A stretch of 64,000 nucleotides of DNA, from NCBI RefSeq assembly GCF_020880995.1, contig NZ_JAJISD010000001.1, forward strand, positions 682,001 to 746,000, read 5' to 3'. The DNA comes from Reyranella aquatilis. Lineage in GTDB: Bacteria; Pseudomonadota; Alphaproteobacteria; Reyranellales; Reyranellaceae. Every line of letters begins with the position of its first letter. Position 1 is the first letter of the stretch. A program made the position numbers and the translations under genes. Below the pieces are notes generated by a model, which had not been told where the DNA came from, did not search any database, and saw only the letters and a list, made by a program, of their open reading frames with translations. This document shows, piece by piece, positions 34,408 to 44,461 of the stretch.

Positions 34408-35137
34408 ACACGGCCGCAATCAGGAACTCCTTGTTGCCTTCCGCCCCCGTGATCGGACTTTCCGTGACACCGAGCACCTGCCAGCCGGCCTGTCCCGCGA
34501 GCCAGGACGAGATCGTCTCCACGATTTCCACGTGAAGATCCGGCTCGCGCACGATGCCGCCCTTGCCGACGCGGCCCTTGCCGACCTCGAACTGAGGCTT
34601 GATCAGCGCGGCGAGATACGCGCCCGGCGCCGCCAGCGCGAGCGCCGCCGGCAGGACCAGCCGAAGGCCAACGAAGGAGGCGTCGCAAACCACGAGATCG
34701 ACGGGCTCGGGGATTTCCGCGCGCGTCACGTCGCGAATGTTGGTCTTCTCCATCGACACGACCCGCGGATCGGTGCGCAGTTTCCAGGCCAGCTGGTTCG
34801 TGCCGACGTCGACAGCGTAAACCCTGGCCGCTCCCCGCTGCAGCAGGCAGTCGGTGAAGCCGCCAGTCGAGGAGCCGACATCGAGGGCGATGCGACCCTC
34901 AACGGGAATCGCGAAGTGGTCGAGCGCCTTCTCGAGCTTCAGCCCGCCGCGGGAAACATAGGGATGGAGCTGGCCGCGAACCTCCAGCGGCGTGTCGGCC
35001 GACACCCCTTGCCCCGCCTTGTCGAGGCGCCGGTCGTTCGAGAAGACCAGCCCGGCCATGACCAGCCGTTGCGCGGCGGCGCGTGTTTCCACGAGCCCGC
35101 GTTCGACCAGCGCCACGTCAAGCCGCATCTTCGCCAA
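34388..35137 (-). CDS. tlyA: TlyA family rRNA 2'-O-methyltransferase
   Basis: This is a 249-residue protein with an N-terminal S4 RNA-binding domain (MRLDVALVERGLVETRAAAQRLVM in two parts, VSRGGLKLEKAL) and an FtsJ-like methyltransferase domain (LDVGSSTGGFTDCLLQ near residue 85). TlyA methylates 16S and 23S rRNA and affects capreomycin sensitivity in some bacteria; the closely related hemolysin A label is historical. A TTG at 35137 has GGGAG at ideal distance. An in-frame ATG nine bases later (35128) matches the usual family start and cannot be excluded. Confidence 0.92.
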   Translation of the reverse strand: MAKMRLDVALVERGLVETRAAAQRLVMAGLVFSNDRRLDKAGQGVSADTPLEVRGQLHPYVSRGGLKLEKALDHFAIPVEGRIALDVGSSTGGFTDCLLQRGAARVYAVDVGTNQLAWKLRTDPRVVSMEKTNIRDVTRAEIPEPVDLVVCDASFVGLRLVLPAALALAAPGAYLAALIKPQFEVGKGRVGKGGIVREPDLHVEIVETISSWLAGQAGWQVLGVTESPITGAEGNKEFLIAAVFSVAPA

Positions 35138-35166
35138 TACTGTCTCCCTTCGATTGTCCTGCTAGC

Positions 35167-35919
35167 ATGGCAGGCATGAGCATGAAACTTCTGGAGGGCG
35201 AGCGCGCCCTGATCACCGGTTGCGCCGGCGGCATCGGCCGCGGCATCGCCCGCGCACTCAAGGCCGAGGGCGCGATCGTGCTCGGCAGCGACATCGCCGC
35301 CCCGCCAGCCGAGGACGGCATCGGCTTCCTTGCGGCCGATCTCTCGAAGCGCGACGGCTGGAAGAAGCTCCTCGACGGCGCCGTCAAGAAACTCGGAACG
35401 ATCTCGCTGTTCGTCCACGCCGCCAGCCCGCGCCGGTTGGAGGCCGACACGCCGCTGTCGGTCAGCGAGGAGACATGGGACCTAATGACCGACATCAACC
35501 TGCGCTCCGGCTTCTTCCTCGGCCGCGAGGTCGGCCGCCACATGCGCGACAACCGCATCAAGGGCCGCATGATCCTCGTCACGTCGCAGCATCGCGAGAT
35601 GCCGCGCAACCTGCCGCACTACAGTGCCTCCAAGGCCGGCATGACGATGGTGATGAAGGAACTGGCCCGCGTTCTGGCGCCCGACGGCATCCGCGTCAAC
35701 GCCATCGCGCCGGGTGCCATTCCGGGCGGCGGTTTCGTCGCCGGCAACCTCGACGCGCTCGTGGCCCAGATCCCTCTGGGTCGCGCCGGCACGCCAGACG
35801 ACATCGCGCAGGTGGCCGTCGCCATCCTGTCGGAAAGATTTGGCCGCTATGTGGTGGGTACGACCGTAGAAGTTGATGGTGGATTGGGCCTCACAAGCTG
35901 GATTCCTGCCAAGGCTTGA
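35167..35919 (+). CDS. SDR family oxidoreductase
   Basis: This 250-residue classical short-chain dehydrogenase has ITGCAGGIGRGIA at the cofactor site. VHAAS replaces the usual NNAG motif, and the catalytic region is VTSQHREM...YSASK. The C-terminal VVGTTVEVDGGLGLTSW is typical of FabG-like enzymes. The catalytic Ser appears as VTSQ. Three in-frame ATGs (35167, 35176, 35182) compete and none has a strong ribosome binding site. It diverges from tlyA over 29 bases. Substrate unknown. Confidence 0.87.
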   Translation: MAGMSMKLLEGERALITGCAGGIGRGIARALKAEGAIVLGSDIAAPPAEDGIGFLAADLSKRDGWKKLLDGAVKKLGTISLFVHAASPRRLEADTPLSVSEETWDLMTDINLRSGFFLGREVGRHMRDNRIKGRMILVTSQHREMPRNLPHYSASKAGMTMVMKELARVLAPDGIRVNAIAPGAIPGGGFVAGNLDALVAQIPLGRAGTPDDIAQVAVAILSERFGRYVVGTTVEVDGGLGLTSWIPAKA

Positions 35920-35971
35920 CCTCGAATGGCGGAAAGGTTGAGGTGCGGTCCGCAAAAGGAGGACTTCACCT

Positions 35972-36634
35972 ATGACGCTTCGCATCAATTCGACCGCCCC
36001 CGACTTCAAGGCCGAGACGACCCAGGGACCGATCGAGTTCCACAAGTGGATCGGCGATGGCTGGGCGATCCTGTTCTCCCACCCGAAGGACTTTACCCCG
36101 GTCTGCACCACCGAGCTCGGCTACATGGCCGGCCTCAAGCCGCAGTTCGACAAGCTCAACACCAAGATCATCGGCCTCTCGGTCGACCCGGTAGCCAACC
36201 ATTCGAAGTGGGCGAAGGACATCGAGGAGACCCAGGGTCACGCCGTCACCTATCCGATGATCGGCGATCCGGAGCTGAAGGTCGCGACCGCCTACGACAT
36301 GTTGCCGGAAGGCGCGGGCACGACGTCGGAAGGCCGCAGCGCCGCCGACAATGCCACCGTGCGCTCGGTTTTCATCATCGGCCCGGACAAGAAGATCAAG
36401 GCGATGCTCACTTACCCGATGAGCACCGGCCGCAACTTCGACGAGGTGCTGCGTCTTCTCGAATCCTGCCAGCTCACGGCCAAACACCAGGTGGCGACGC
36501 CGGTGAACTGGAAGAAGGGCGAGGACGTGATCATCGTCCCAGCCGTTTCCGACGAGGCCGCCAAGGCCAAGTACCCGAACGGCTGGAAGGCGCCGAAACC
36601 GTACCTGCGCATCGTGCCCCAGCCCAAGGACTAA
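35972..36634 (+). CDS. 1-Cys peroxiredoxin (Prx6/AhpC-TSA family)
   Basis: This is a 220-residue thiol peroxidase that reduces peroxides. The peroxidatic site is FTPVCTTELG near residue 46, with Thr two before the Pro-Val-Cys as usual and an Arg later (RSVFIIGP). GLSVDPVANHSKWAKDIEE and the long C-terminal domain (NWKKGEDVIIVPAVSDE) place it in the Prx6 group. No second resolving Cys pattern of 2-Cys enzymes is seen, although one Cys (LESCQL) is present. Strong ribosome binding site AAAGGAGG upstream. Two hairpins follow the gene. Confidence 0.95.
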   Translation: MTLRINSTAPDFKAETTQGPIEFHKWIGDGWAILFSHPKDFTPVCTTELGYMAGLKPQFDKLNTKIIGLSVDPVANHSKWAKDIEETQGHAVTYPMIGDPELKVATAYDMLPEGAGTTSEGRSAADNATVRSVFIIGPDKKIKAMLTYPMSTGRNFDEVLRLLESCQLTAKHQVATPVNWKKGEDVIIVPAVSDEAAKAKYPNGWKAPKPYLRIVPQPKD

Positions 36635-36641
36635 GGAGACA

Positions 36642-36698
36642 CGCCCCACTCGTGGGCGCCCCAGTTCAAGTCTCCCTCCCCCGTTCAGACGGGGGAGG
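36642..36698 (+). terminator. two hairpins after the peroxiredoxin gene
   Basis: The first hairpin (36642-36658) pairs CG-CCCA with TGGG-CG around CTCG. The second (36675-36698) is a perfect 9-bp stem CCTCCCCCG, loop TTCAGA, CGGGGGAGG. There is no U-tract, only CAAAAG. They may terminate transcription in a Rho-assisted way. The second resembles the CTCCCCC palindromes elsewhere in the window. Confidence 0.5.
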
Positions 36699-36773
36699 CA
36701 AAAGATTCGGACGTCGAACCTCATCCCGCTCTATCCTCGCTGTCCTATGCTGGTTGGATCGCGGGAGATGTGG

Positions 36774-38180
36774 ATGACGAACGAACTCTGGCGCTGGTCA
36801 GCCGCCGATCTGGCACAGGCGATCACGCATGGCGCCGTCTCCAGCGAAGACGCCACGCGCTCCGTCCTCAATCGCATCGAGGCGGTGAATCCGAGGATCA
36901 ATGCCGTCGTCGACGTCATGGCCGACGAGGCGCTGCAGGCCGCACGACGGGCCGATGCGGCGCGACGCGGTGGTGAAGTCTGCGGTCCGCTGCACGGCGT
37001 GCCGGTCACGGTGAAGGTCAACGTCGATACGAAAGGCCGCGCCACCACCAATGGGGTCGTCGCCTTTCGCGATCTGATCGCGAAAGAGGACAGTCCGGTC
37101 GTCGCCAACCTGCGCAAGGCGGGCGCGATCATCGTCGGCCGCACCAACACGCCGGCCTTCTCGCATCGCTGGTTCACCGACAACGAGCTTCACGGGGCGA
37201 CGCGCAACCCTTGGGGCAAGGGTCTGACACCCGGCGGATCGAGCGGCGGCGCCGCTGCAGCGCTCGCCGCCGGCATGGGTGCAATCGCGCACGGCAACGA
37301 CTATGGCGGATCGATCCGCTACCCGGCCTACGCCTGCGGCGTTGCCGGATTGCGGCCGACGCCCGGTCGTGTGCCGGCCTTCAATCCCTCCGCCACCGCC
37401 GAGCGGCCGATCACCGCACAGCTCATGTCGGTGCAGGGCCCGCTCGCCCGTACTGTCGCCGATCTGCGCGTCGCCTTCGCCGCCATGGCCGTGGGCGACG
37501 CCCGCGATCCCAACTGGGTGCCGGCCGCCTTCGCTCATGCCGCGTCGTCGCGTCCGCTACGCGCCGCCATAGCGCCCGCTCCGTTCGACGACGTGGTCCC
37601 GGAGGTTCGCGCCGCCGTCGAGCAGGCAGGTCGCGCCCTCGCGTCGGCAGGCTACCTGGTCGAGCATGTCGCGCCGCCGCGGCTCGGCGAGGCGGCCGAA
37701 CTGTGGCATCGCATGGTGGTCAACGACGAGCGGCGTGGCTTCGTCGGCACGGTGCGGGCACTGGGCGATGCAGCGGCCAAACGCAACGTGGAGGGACATC
37801 TCGGCTACGTGCCCGCGATCGATGCCGACGGTCTGCTCGACACGTTCGGCTCACGGCTCGCGCTCATGCGCGCCTGGTCGCTATTCTTTGCGGAGTATGC
37901 GGTCGCGATCGTGCCGGTGTCGCACGTGCTCCCCTTCCCCGACGGGCTCGACCTGCAGGACCAGCCGCTAATCGATCGCATGATGGCGGCCCAGCACTGC
38001 CTGCTTGCCACGCCCGTGCTCGGCTATCCCTCGGTGTCGGTGCCGACGGGTCTTGCCGACGGCACCCCGGTCGGCGTTCAGGTGATCTCAGGGCGCTTCC
38101 GCGAGGACCTGTGCCTCGACGCGGCGGAGATTGTCGAGGCGCATTCTCCGCGCCTCACCCCCATCGACCCTCGCGACTAA
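36774..38180 (+). CDS. amidase signature family hydrolase
   Basis: This is a 468-residue amidase of the Ser-cis-Ser-Lys type. The catalytic Lys is in VTVKVNVD (near residue 82). The glycine-serine motif is [19 protein letters not shown], and the nucleophile region is [16 protein letters not shown]. GatA-like and aliphatic or aryl amidases share this fold. With no gatB or gatC nearby it is a catabolic amidase rather than the tRNA amidotransferase. The ATG at 36774 has GGGAG seven bases before it; two earlier ATGs (36747, 36768) are less well placed. Its stop overlaps dxs by four bases. Confidence 0.92.
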   Translation: MTNELWRWSAADLAQAITHGAVSSEDATRSVLNRIEAVNPRINAVVDVMADEALQAARRADAARRGGEVCGPLHGVPVTVKVNVDTKGRATTNGVVAFRDLIAKEDSPVVANLRKAGAIIVGRTNTPAFSHRWFTDNELHGATRNPWGKGLTPGGSSGGAAAALAAGMGAIAHGNDYGGSIRYPAYACGVAGLRPTPGRVPAFNPSATAERPITAQLMSVQGPLARTVADLRVAFAAMAVGDARDPNWVPAAFAHAASSRPLRAAIAPAPFDDVVPEVRAAVEQAGRALASAGYLVEHVAPPRLGEAAELWHRMVVNDERRGFVGTVRALGDAAAKRNVEGHLGYVPAIDADGLLDTFGSRLALMRAWSLFFAEYAVAIVPVSHVLPFPDGLDLQDQPLIDRMMAAQHCLLATPVLGYPSVSVPTGLADGTPVGVQVISGRFREDLCLDAAEIVEAHSPRLTPIDPRD

Positions 38181-40093
38181 CCGCGCGCGCGTTCGGATTG
38201 CTGGCCGAGCGCGGCGAGCGCGGTCGACACGATCTGCGGCGCATTGAGGCCGGCCCATTCGTACTGGCGGGCCGGCGAGGCGTGATCGATGAAGCGGTCG
38301 GGCAGAACCATCGGCCGCACCTTCAGCCCGCCGTCGAGCAGGCCTGCGGTCGCAAGATACTGCAGCACGAAGCTCGAGAAGCCTCCCACCGAGCCCTCCT
38401 CGATGGTGATGAGCACTTCGTGCTCCCGCGCCAGTCGGCGGATCAGGTCGGTATCGAGTGGCTTGGCGAAGCGGGCATCGGCGACCGTGGTGCTCAGGCC
38501 CTTGGCACCGAGATCCTCCGCCGCCACCAGGCATTCCTGAAGGCGTGCCCCGAAGTTCAGGATGGCGATCTTGGTGCCTTCGCGCACGATCCGGCCCTTG
38601 CCGATCTCGAGTGGCGTGCCCTTGGCCGGCAATTCCACACCGACGCCCTCGCCGCGGGGATAGCGGAAGGCGGAGGGACGGTCGTCGATCGCCGCGGCGG
38701 TGGCCACCATGTTCATCAGTTCGAGCTCGTCTGCCGCCGCCATGATGACGAAGTCCGGCAGGCAGCCGAGATAGGCCACGTCGAAGGAGCCGGCATGGGT
38801 GGCACCGTCTGCGCCGACCAGGCCGGCGCGGTCGATGGCGAAGCGCACCGGCAGCTTCTGCAGGGCGACGTCGTGCACGACCTGGTCGAAGGCGCGCTGC
38901 AGGAAGGTCGAGTAGATCGCCGTGAACGGCTTGAAACCTTCGGTCGCGAGGCCGGCGGCGAAGGTGACGCCATGCTGCTCGGCGATCGCCACGTCGAAGG
39001 TACGCTCCGGGAAACGCTCGGCGAACTTGTCGAGCCCGGTGCCCGAGGGCATCGCCGCCGTGACCGCCACGATCTTCTTGTCGGCTTCAGCCTCCGCGAT
39101 CAGCGCCTTGGCGAAGACCGCGGTGTACTGCGGCGCGTTGGCGATGGGCTTCGCCTGCTTGCCGGTGATCACGTCGAACTTGACGACGCCGTGGTACTTG
39201 TCCGCGCTCGCCTCGGCCGGCGCGTAGCCCTTGCCCTTCTTGGTGACGACATGGACCAGGATGGGCTTGTCGAGCTGGCTGTCGCGCGCGTTCTTCAGCA
39301 CCGGGAGCAGGTGGTCGAGATTGTGACCGTCGACCGGGCCGACATAGTAGAAGCCCAACTCGTCGAACAGGGTGCCGCCGGCCACGAAGCCGCGCGCGAA
39401 TTCCTCGGCACGCTTGGCCGCGAGTTCGAGCGGCTTGGGCAGGTTCTCGGCAAAGGTGCGCCCGAGGTTGCGCAGGGTGACGTAGGGGCGGCCCGACAGA
39501 AGCCGCGAGAGATGGCCCGACAGCGCCCCGACGGGCGGCGCGATCGACATGTCGTTGTCGTTCAGCACCACGATCAGGCGCGAGCGCAGGGCACCCGCAT
39601 TGTTCATCGCCTCATAGGCCATGCCGGCGCTGAGCGCGCCGTCGCCGATCACGGCGATCACGTTGTTGGAGCCACCCGCCAGATCGCGCGCCACGGCCAT
39701 GCCGAGCCCGGCCGAGATCGAGGTCGAGGAGTGAGCCGCGCCGAACGGGTCGTATTCGCTCTCCGACCGGCGCGTGAACCCGGACAGCCCGCCCTCCTGC
39801 CGCAGGGTGCGTATGCGGCTGCGCCGGCCGGTGACGATCTTGTGCGGATAGGCCTGATGGCCCACATCCCAGATCAACCGATCGTTCGGCGTGTCGAACA
39901 CGTAATGCAACGCGACGGTGAGCTCGACGACGCCCAATCCGGCCCCGAGATGGCCGCCAGTGACAGAAACGGCCGAGATCGTCTCCTGGCGCAGTTCGTC
40001 GGCCAACTGGCGCAGCTGTTCTGCACGCAGGCGGCGAATGTCTGCGGGGACGTCGACGGTATCGAGCAGCGGCGTCGTACTATGGCCGGTCAT
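38177..40093 (-). CDS. dxs: 1-deoxy-D-xylulose-5-phosphate synthase
   Basis: This 638-residue thiamine-diphosphate enzyme condenses pyruvate with glyceraldehyde 3-phosphate, the entry step of the non-mevalonate isoprenoid pathway. Seen: [20 protein letters not shown] with the cofactor-linked His, the TPP motif [15 protein letters not shown], and the transketolase-like pyrimidine domain with [15 protein letters not shown]. The C-terminal domain ends near [16 protein letters not shown]. It follows ispA by 40 bases. The xseB-ispA-dxs order is standard in alphaproteobacteria. Confidence 0.97.
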   Translation of the reverse strand: MTGHSTTPLLDTVDVPADIRRLRAEQLRQLADELRQETISAVSVTGGHLGAGLGVVELTVALHYVFDTPNDRLIWDVGHQAYPHKIVTGRRSRIRTLRQEGGLSGFTRRSESEYDPFGAAHSSTSISAGLGMAVARDLAGGSNNVIAVIGDGALSAGMAYEAMNNAGALRSRLIVVLNDNDMSIAPPVGALSGHLSRLLSGRPYVTLRNLGRTFAENLPKPLELAAKRAEEFARGFVAGGTLFDELGFYYVGPVDGHNLDHLLPVLKNARDSQLDKPILVHVVTKKGKGYAPAEASADKYHGVVKFDVITGKQAKPIANAPQYTAVFAKALIAEAEADKKIVAVTAAMPSGTGLDKFAERFPERTFDVAIAEQHGVTFAAGLATEGFKPFTAIYSTFLQRAFDQVVHDVALQKLPVRFAIDRAGLVGADGATHAGSFDVAYLGCLPDFVIMAAADELELMNMVATAAAIDDRPSAFRYPRGEGVGVELPAKGTPLEIGKGRIVREGTKIAILNFGARLQECLVAAEDLGAKGLSTTVADARFAKPLDTDLIRRLAREHEVLITIEEGSVGGFSSFVLQYLATAGLLDGGLKVRPMVLPDRFIDHASPARQYEWAGLNAPQIVSTALAALGQQSERARG

Positions 40094-40133
40094 TGAACGA
40101 TCATACTCCTGGGCAGCGCCTTCCGCCCCAACT

Positions 40134-41042
40134 TCAGGTGCGGCGCGCCACGACGAATTCTGTGGCTTGCCTTAGCAAATCCGCCGCTTCTCCGAAGGGC
40201 TCCAGATGCGCGGCCGCCTGTCGCGCCAGCATGCCGGCCTGCGCCCTCGCTCGTTCGACGCCCAGGATTGACACGAAGGTCGCCTTGCCGGCGGCTTCGT
40301 CCTTGCGCGTGGCCTTGCCCAGTTCCGCGGCGTTGCCCTCGATGTCGAGCAGGTCGTCGACGATCTGGAAGGCGAGGCCGAGATCGTGCGCATACCCCGC
40401 GAGCGCCATGCGCAACGAATCGCTCGCCTTGCCGAGGATGGCGCCGGCCGTGCACGAGAACGAGATCAGCGCCCCCGTCTTCAGGCGTTGCAGGTGGGTA
40501 ATGGCGCCGATCGACTGGTCGGAGCCTTCCTGCTCGGCCAGCAGGTCGAGCATCTGGCCGCCCACCATGCCCCGCGCACCGGCCGCCTTCGCCAGTTCGC
40601 TCACCAGCGCTGTTCGCACCGCCGGGTCGCCATGCGTATCCTCGTGTGCCAGGACCTCGAAGGCCAGCGCCTGAAGCGCATCGCCCGCCAGGATCGCCGT
40701 CGCCTCGTCGAACTGCTTGTGACAGGTCGGCTTGCCGCGCCGCAGATCGTCGTCGTCCATGGCGGGCAGATCGTCATGGATCAGTGAATAGGCGTGCACG
40801 AACTCGATAGCCGAGGCCGTTCGCAATGCGGACAGCGTCCCCACCCTGAACAGGGTCGCGCCGGCCAGCACGAAGAAGGCGCGCAGCCTCTTGCCGCCGC
40901 CCAGGCTCGAATAGCGCATCGCCTCGAAGACGCGCGCCTCGCCCACCGTCCCGGACGGCAGCAGGCGGTCCATGGTGCGCTCGACCGATTCGGCGGCGAA
41001 CGCGAGCGCGGTGTCGAACTGTCTGTGGGACGACAGGGGCAT
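40134..41042 (-). CDS. ispA: polyprenyl diphosphate synthase (farnesyl diphosphate synthase)
   Basis: This 302-residue prenyltransferase builds geranyl and farnesyl diphosphate from IPP and DMAPP. The first aspartate-rich motif is [14 protein letters not shown] near residue 88. The second is [13 protein letters not shown] near residue 230. [12 protein letters not shown] binds IPP. The start at 41042 gives the usual length; the frame continues upstream without conservation. It lies 10 bases after xseB and 40 bases before dxs, which links two steps of isoprenoid supply. Confidence 0.96.
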   Translation of the reverse strand: MPLSSHRQFDTALAFAAESVERTMDRLLPSGTVGEARVFEAMRYSSLGGGKRLRAFFVLAGATLFRVGTLSALRTASAIEFVHAYSLIHDDLPAMDDDDLRRGKPTCHKQFDEATAILAGDALQALAFEVLAHEDTHGDPAVRTALVSELAKAAGARGMVGGQMLDLLAEQEGSDQSIGAITHLQRLKTGALISFSCTAGAILGKASDSLRMALAGYAHDLGLAFQIVDDLLDIEGNAAELGKATRKDEAAGKATFVSILGVERARAQAGMLARQAAAHLEPFGEAADLLRQATEFVVARRT

Positions 41043-41052
41043 GAGGCGGCGT

Positions 41053-41307
41053 TCAGCCCAGGTCGGCGGGTTGCGTCGCAACCGAGCCGTCGGCGGAGAA
41101 GACGATCTTTTCCACCTTCATCTTGGCCTCGGCCAGCCGTTGCTCACAGTGGCGCTTCAGCAGCGCACCGCGTTCGTAAGCCGAAATCGCCTCGTCGAGC
41201 TTCACCTGACCGCGTTCGAGCTGCTGGACGATGCCCTCCAATTCCTTGAGGGCGTCCTCGAACGAGAGCGCTGCAATATCCTTGGGCAGAGTGGGTTCTT
41301 TAGCCAA
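41053..41307 (-). CDS. xseB: exodeoxyribonuclease VII small subunit
   Basis: This 84-residue helical subunit wraps XseA in exonuclease VII, which degrades single-stranded DNA. The core LSFEDALKELEGIVQQLERG and the following LDEAISAYERGALLKRHCE (Asp-Ala then Tyr-Arg-Gly pattern) are diagnostic. It starts with TTG at 41307, with AGAGG at good spacing and no earlier ATG. The 275-base gap to the divergent IclR gene contains its promoter; there I see only a short TATCGATA palindrome at 41435 and no further gene. Confidence 0.94.
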   Translation of the reverse strand: MAKEPTLPKDIAALSFEDALKELEGIVQQLERGQVKLDEAISAYERGALLKRHCEQRLAEAKMKVEKIVFSADGSVATQPADLG

Positions 41308-41582
41308 TTTTTGCCTCTTGAAGGGGTCGGTCCGGATGGTAGCCGGCCGCGGCGAACATGTCGAAAGATGCCGCTCGCGTCATCAAAATAGGCCGGTTAT
41401 TCCCGAATCGAGAGCAGAGCAGCGCGTCTGCAACTATCGATAATCAAAACACGCAACCATGACATGGCCGCTTTGCATGTTCGCAGGACAAAATCCGCTG
41501 ACGTGCATTGCGATAAGGTTAAGCCAATGGCAGGTTCCGCTCCGCAAAGAAATAAACGGCCATTCACCAGGAGCAGACGCCT

Positions 41583-42521
41583 ATGGGTAACGTTAGCCAT
41601 CTCGTCACGCGAACCGCCGCCTTCCAGAGCTCGGTCGACAGTGGCCTCGCAGAAGGGTCGAGCAGCAAGGACCGCCAGTTCGTCACGGCGCTCGCGCGTG
41701 GCCTCGACATCCTGCGCGCCTTCCATGCCGGCGAAGGCATGCTGGGCAACCAGGAAATCGCGCACCGGACAGGCCTGCCGAAGCCGACGGTCGCCCGCCT
41801 CACCCACACGCTGACCGAGCTGGGCTACCTCAACTACATCCGCCGTTTCCGCAAATACGAGCTGGGCGCCTCGGTCCTGGCGCTGGGCTACGCCGCCATC
41901 TCGAGCATGGACGTCCGCCGTGCCTCGCGTCAGCCGCTGGAGCAGCTCGCTCATGCCTTGAACGCCTCGACGGCGCTGGGCGGCCGCGACCGCCATTCGA
42001 TGATCTATCTCGAAGCCTGCCGCGGTCCCTCGGTCGTGGCCATCACCCACGATGTCGGCACCCGCGTGCCGATGGCCAGCACCGCGATGGGCCGCGCCTA
42101 CCTGTTCTCGCTGCCCGACGTCGACCGCAACAAGCAGATCGACGCCATCCGCCGCCGCTGGCGCGACGACTGGGCCAAGGTGAAGACCGGTCTCGAGCGC
42201 TCGTTCAAGGAACTGACCGACCGTGGCTTCTGCGTCACCTGGGGCGAGTGGCTGCCGGAACTCTGCGGCGTCGGCGCCCCGCTGCGCAACTCCGACGGTA
42301 CGGCCGCCTATGCGATCAACGCCTCGGCGCCGATCTACCAGATCAGCCGCGACCGCCTCGAAGCCGACTGGGGCCCGCGCCTGGTCAAGGTCGCGCGCGA
42401 CATTCGTACTGGCATGGCCGCCCAGCCCGCCGTCACCGCCCAGACCGGCTCGGCCCTGCGGCCGATGATGGCGAACGGCAACGGCCACCGGCCGCAGATG
42501 TCGGCGATGGTGCGCCGCTAG
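41583..42521 (+). CDS. IclR family transcriptional regulator
   Basis: This is a 312-residue regulator. A winged helix-turn-helix spans about residues 32-95 (FVTALARGLDILRAFH, EIAHRTGLPKPTVARLTHTL, YELGASVLALG). The effector domain includes VGTRVPMASTAMGRAYLF and the RGFCVTWGEW segment with a Cys. A disordered alanine/glycine-rich tail of about 30 residues follows the domain. IclR proteins often control aromatic or acetate catabolism. The gene directly downstream encodes a thioesterase, so this pair may be an operon; its own target is not evident. Confidence 0.93.
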   Translation: MGNVSHLVTRTAAFQSSVDSGLAEGSSSKDRQFVTALARGLDILRAFHAGEGMLGNQEIAHRTGLPKPTVARLTHTLTELGYLNYIRRFRKYELGASVLALGYAAISSMDVRRASRQPLEQLAHALNASTALGGRDRHSMIYLEACRGPSVVAITHDVGTRVPMASTAMGRAYLFSLPDVDRNKQIDAIRRRWRDDWAKVKTGLERSFKELTDRGFCVTWGEWLPELCGVGAPLRNSDGTAAYAINASAPIYQISRDRLEADWGPRLVKVARDIRTGMAAQPAVTAQTGSALRPMMANGNGHRPQMSAMVRR

Positions 42522-42550
42522 GCGCACCTTCTCCCAAGGGCTTTCCAGAC

Positions 42551-43027
42551 ATGGCGATCCAACGACCGGCCGACGCTCGGCCGGTCGCTCCTTATGAGTT
42601 CCGCGGCTTCAACGGCGTGATCGGCCACCAGGTCGTGGCGTGGCGCCCCGGCTTCGTCGAGATGCAACTCAAGGTGCGGCCGGAACTGTGCAATGCCAAT
42701 GGCCTGCTGCACGGCGGCGTTCTGATGACGCTGCTCGATTCCGCCAGTGGCTTCGCCTGCACCTTCAACGAGACGGCGACGGCGCGGCGGCTTTCCGTGA
42801 CATTGGCTTTCACCACCCAGTTCATCAAGGCCGGCCGCGAGGGCGATCTACTGACGATCCTCGGCGCGTGGCGTCCCTCGACCAGCCAGAGCACCTTCGC
42901 CGCCGAGACCGAGATCTACAACCAGGCGAACGAGTTGCTCGCCACCGGCGCCGGCACTTTCCGTTACCTGAAGGGCGAGCGCAGCGACGGCACGCTCGAA
43001 TTCCTCGATCAGAAGGCCGCGGACTGA
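42551..43027 (+). CDS. PaaI family thioesterase (hotdog fold)
   Basis: This is a 158-residue hotdog-fold acyl-CoA thioesterase. NANGLLHGGVLMTLLDSASGFAC is the family motif with the HGG and the Asp used for catalysis. VTLAFTTQFIKAGREGDLL follows as in PaaI-like proteins, and the protein ends with a basic/acidic tail. It starts 29 bases after the IclR gene. The substrate is probably a short or aromatic acyl-CoA. Confidence 0.9.
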   Translation: MAIQRPADARPVAPYEFRGFNGVIGHQVVAWRPGFVEMQLKVRPELCNANGLLHGGVLMTLLDSASGFACTFNETATARRLSVTLAFTTQFIKAGREGDLLTILGAWRPSTSQSTFAAETEIYNQANELLATGAGTFRYLKGERSDGTLEFLDQKAAD

Positions 43028-43045
43028 TTTGTCACGGGGGCGCGC

Positions 43046-44461
43046 CTAGCTGCTCCCGCCCATCAGGCGGCGGACGGCGATGAGGTCCTCTCGGAACGCA
43101 GCATAGGCTTCTTGTTGTGCCGCGTCGTCCGGCAGGCGCAGCAGATAGGACGGATGCACCGTAGCATAGCCCGGCTGGCCGTCGAAGGCGATCGGACCTC
43201 GCGTTTTCAGAACCGACGGCGGCTTGCCGGTCAGACCTAACAACGCCGTGCCCCCCATCGCGACCACGAGCTTGGGCCGCACGAACGACAATTCCCTCTG
43301 CAACCACCAACGATAGCGCTTCACCTCGCCGGGATTGGGCCGCTTGTGCAGGCGCTTCTTGCCCCGTGGCTCGTACTTGAAATGCTTCACCGCGTTGGTG
43401 ACATAGACGCTTGAGCGGTCGATTCCCGCCTCTCCCAGCGCCTTGTCGAAGAGCTGCCCTGCCGGCCCGATGAACGGCCGCCCTTCCCGTTCTTCCTGAT
43501 CGCCGGGCTGCTCGCCGATGAAGGCAACCGCGGGTTCCATCGGCCCCTCGCCCAGCACGGCGCGATTGGCCCCCGGTGTCAGCGGCTCCGAGGCCGCGAT
43601 CAGCCGGTTCAGTTCCTCCAGCGTCTGCGGTCCCTGCCCGGCCATCGCCGCCACGGCCTTCAGCGGATCGCGCTTCTCCCTTTCGGCCGCCTCGCGCGCG
43701 ATCATCTCGCGCGCCCGTTTCGGCGCCTGCTGCACCAGACCGGCGATCGACGCCGCTTCCGGCAGGTTTCGCCAATACTTCTCAGGCATGTGCTGCCGCA
43801 TGACCTTGGGATTGAGCCGCGCCGGATTGAAGACGTTCTCGTAGTAGCAGCGCCACGCATCCTCGAAGGCGTCGGACTCGGGCGCGTCGCCGCGCTGCGC
43901 GGCCGGCCCGATGGTCAACGCCGTACAATCCCAGTGCAGCGAGCCCACCGGCGTCAGGATCGACCAGACCAGGCTGCGAAAGCGCTCGACGAAGAAACCG
44001 GCGGACGCCTCGACGATGAAGTGCTGCGGCTCGAACCAGGAGACGAACCGCTCCGTACCGTCGGGATCGCGAGTCTCGCGGAAGCGCACGAAGGCGTGCA
44101 TCTTGTGCAGGTCGCGGCGCACCGATTTCGCCATGGCTTCGAGCCGGTGCACCAGCGGATCGCTCTGGATGTCCAGTAACGCACGCTCGCCGTTCAAGAC
44201 CCGCCAGATCGCGGCATAGAGCAGAGCGTAACGCTCGCAATCGGAATGGCAGACCACCAGCCGGATCAACTCACTCAGCGCACGCGGGAGGCCAACCGGT
44301 GCGGCGCTTTCCTCGCCCCGCTCACCCTCCCCGAACAGATCGGCCTGGCCGGCCGGACACCATGAAACCTCCGCCGGCGGCGCCCGGCGCGCGACGAGCC
44401 CGCGCACGGCGGCACGAAAGCCATCGAGGTCGGCGCCTTCGCCCAGCCCAACGCGGATCAA
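43046..44461 (-). CDS. DUF4130 - UdgX uracil-DNA glycosylase superfamily fusion
   Basis: This 471-residue fusion has an N-terminal DUF4130 domain (about 1-250, with HKMHAFVRFRET and HRLEAMAKSVRRDL). A C-terminal family-4-type uracil-DNA glycosylase domain follows from about residue 275 (FIGEQPGDQEE, EGRPFIGPAGQLFDKAL). The loop GKKRLHKRP with H372 matches the KRRIH loop of UdgX, in which the His forms a covalent bond with uracil-abasic DNA. Residues 39-43 (QADLF) resemble the DnaE sliding-clamp-binding peptide QADMF. It starts with TTG at 44461, overlapping the radical SAM stop (TTGA). Confidence 0.9.
   Translation of the reverse strand: MIRVGLGEGADLDGFRAAVRGLVARRAPPAEVSWCPAGQADLFGEGERGEESAAPVGLPRALSELIRLVVCHSDCERYALLYAAIWRVLNGERALLDIQSDPLVHRLEAMAKSVRRDLHKMHAFVRFRETRDPDGTERFVSWFEPQHFIVEASAGFFVERFRSLVWSILTPVGSLHWDCTALTIGPAAQRGDAPESDAFEDAWRCYYENVFNPARLNPKVMRQHMPEKYWRNLPEAASIAGLVQQAPKRAREMIAREAAEREKRDPLKAVAAMAGQGPQTLEELNRLIAASEPLTPGANRAVLGEGPMEPAVAFIGEQPGDQEEREGRPFIGPAGQLFDKALGEAGIDRSSVYVTNAVKHFKYEPRGKKRLHKRPNPGEVKRYRWWLQRELSFVRPKLVVAMGGTALLGLTGKPPSVLKTRGPIAFDGQPGYATVHPSYLLRLPDDAAQQEAYAAFREDLIAVRRLMGGSS

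Noticed and set aside
37211..40096. A 961-codon plus-strand frame over amidase and dxs
   Set aside because: It overlaps the out-of-frame amidase and lies antisense to dxs, both strongly supported.
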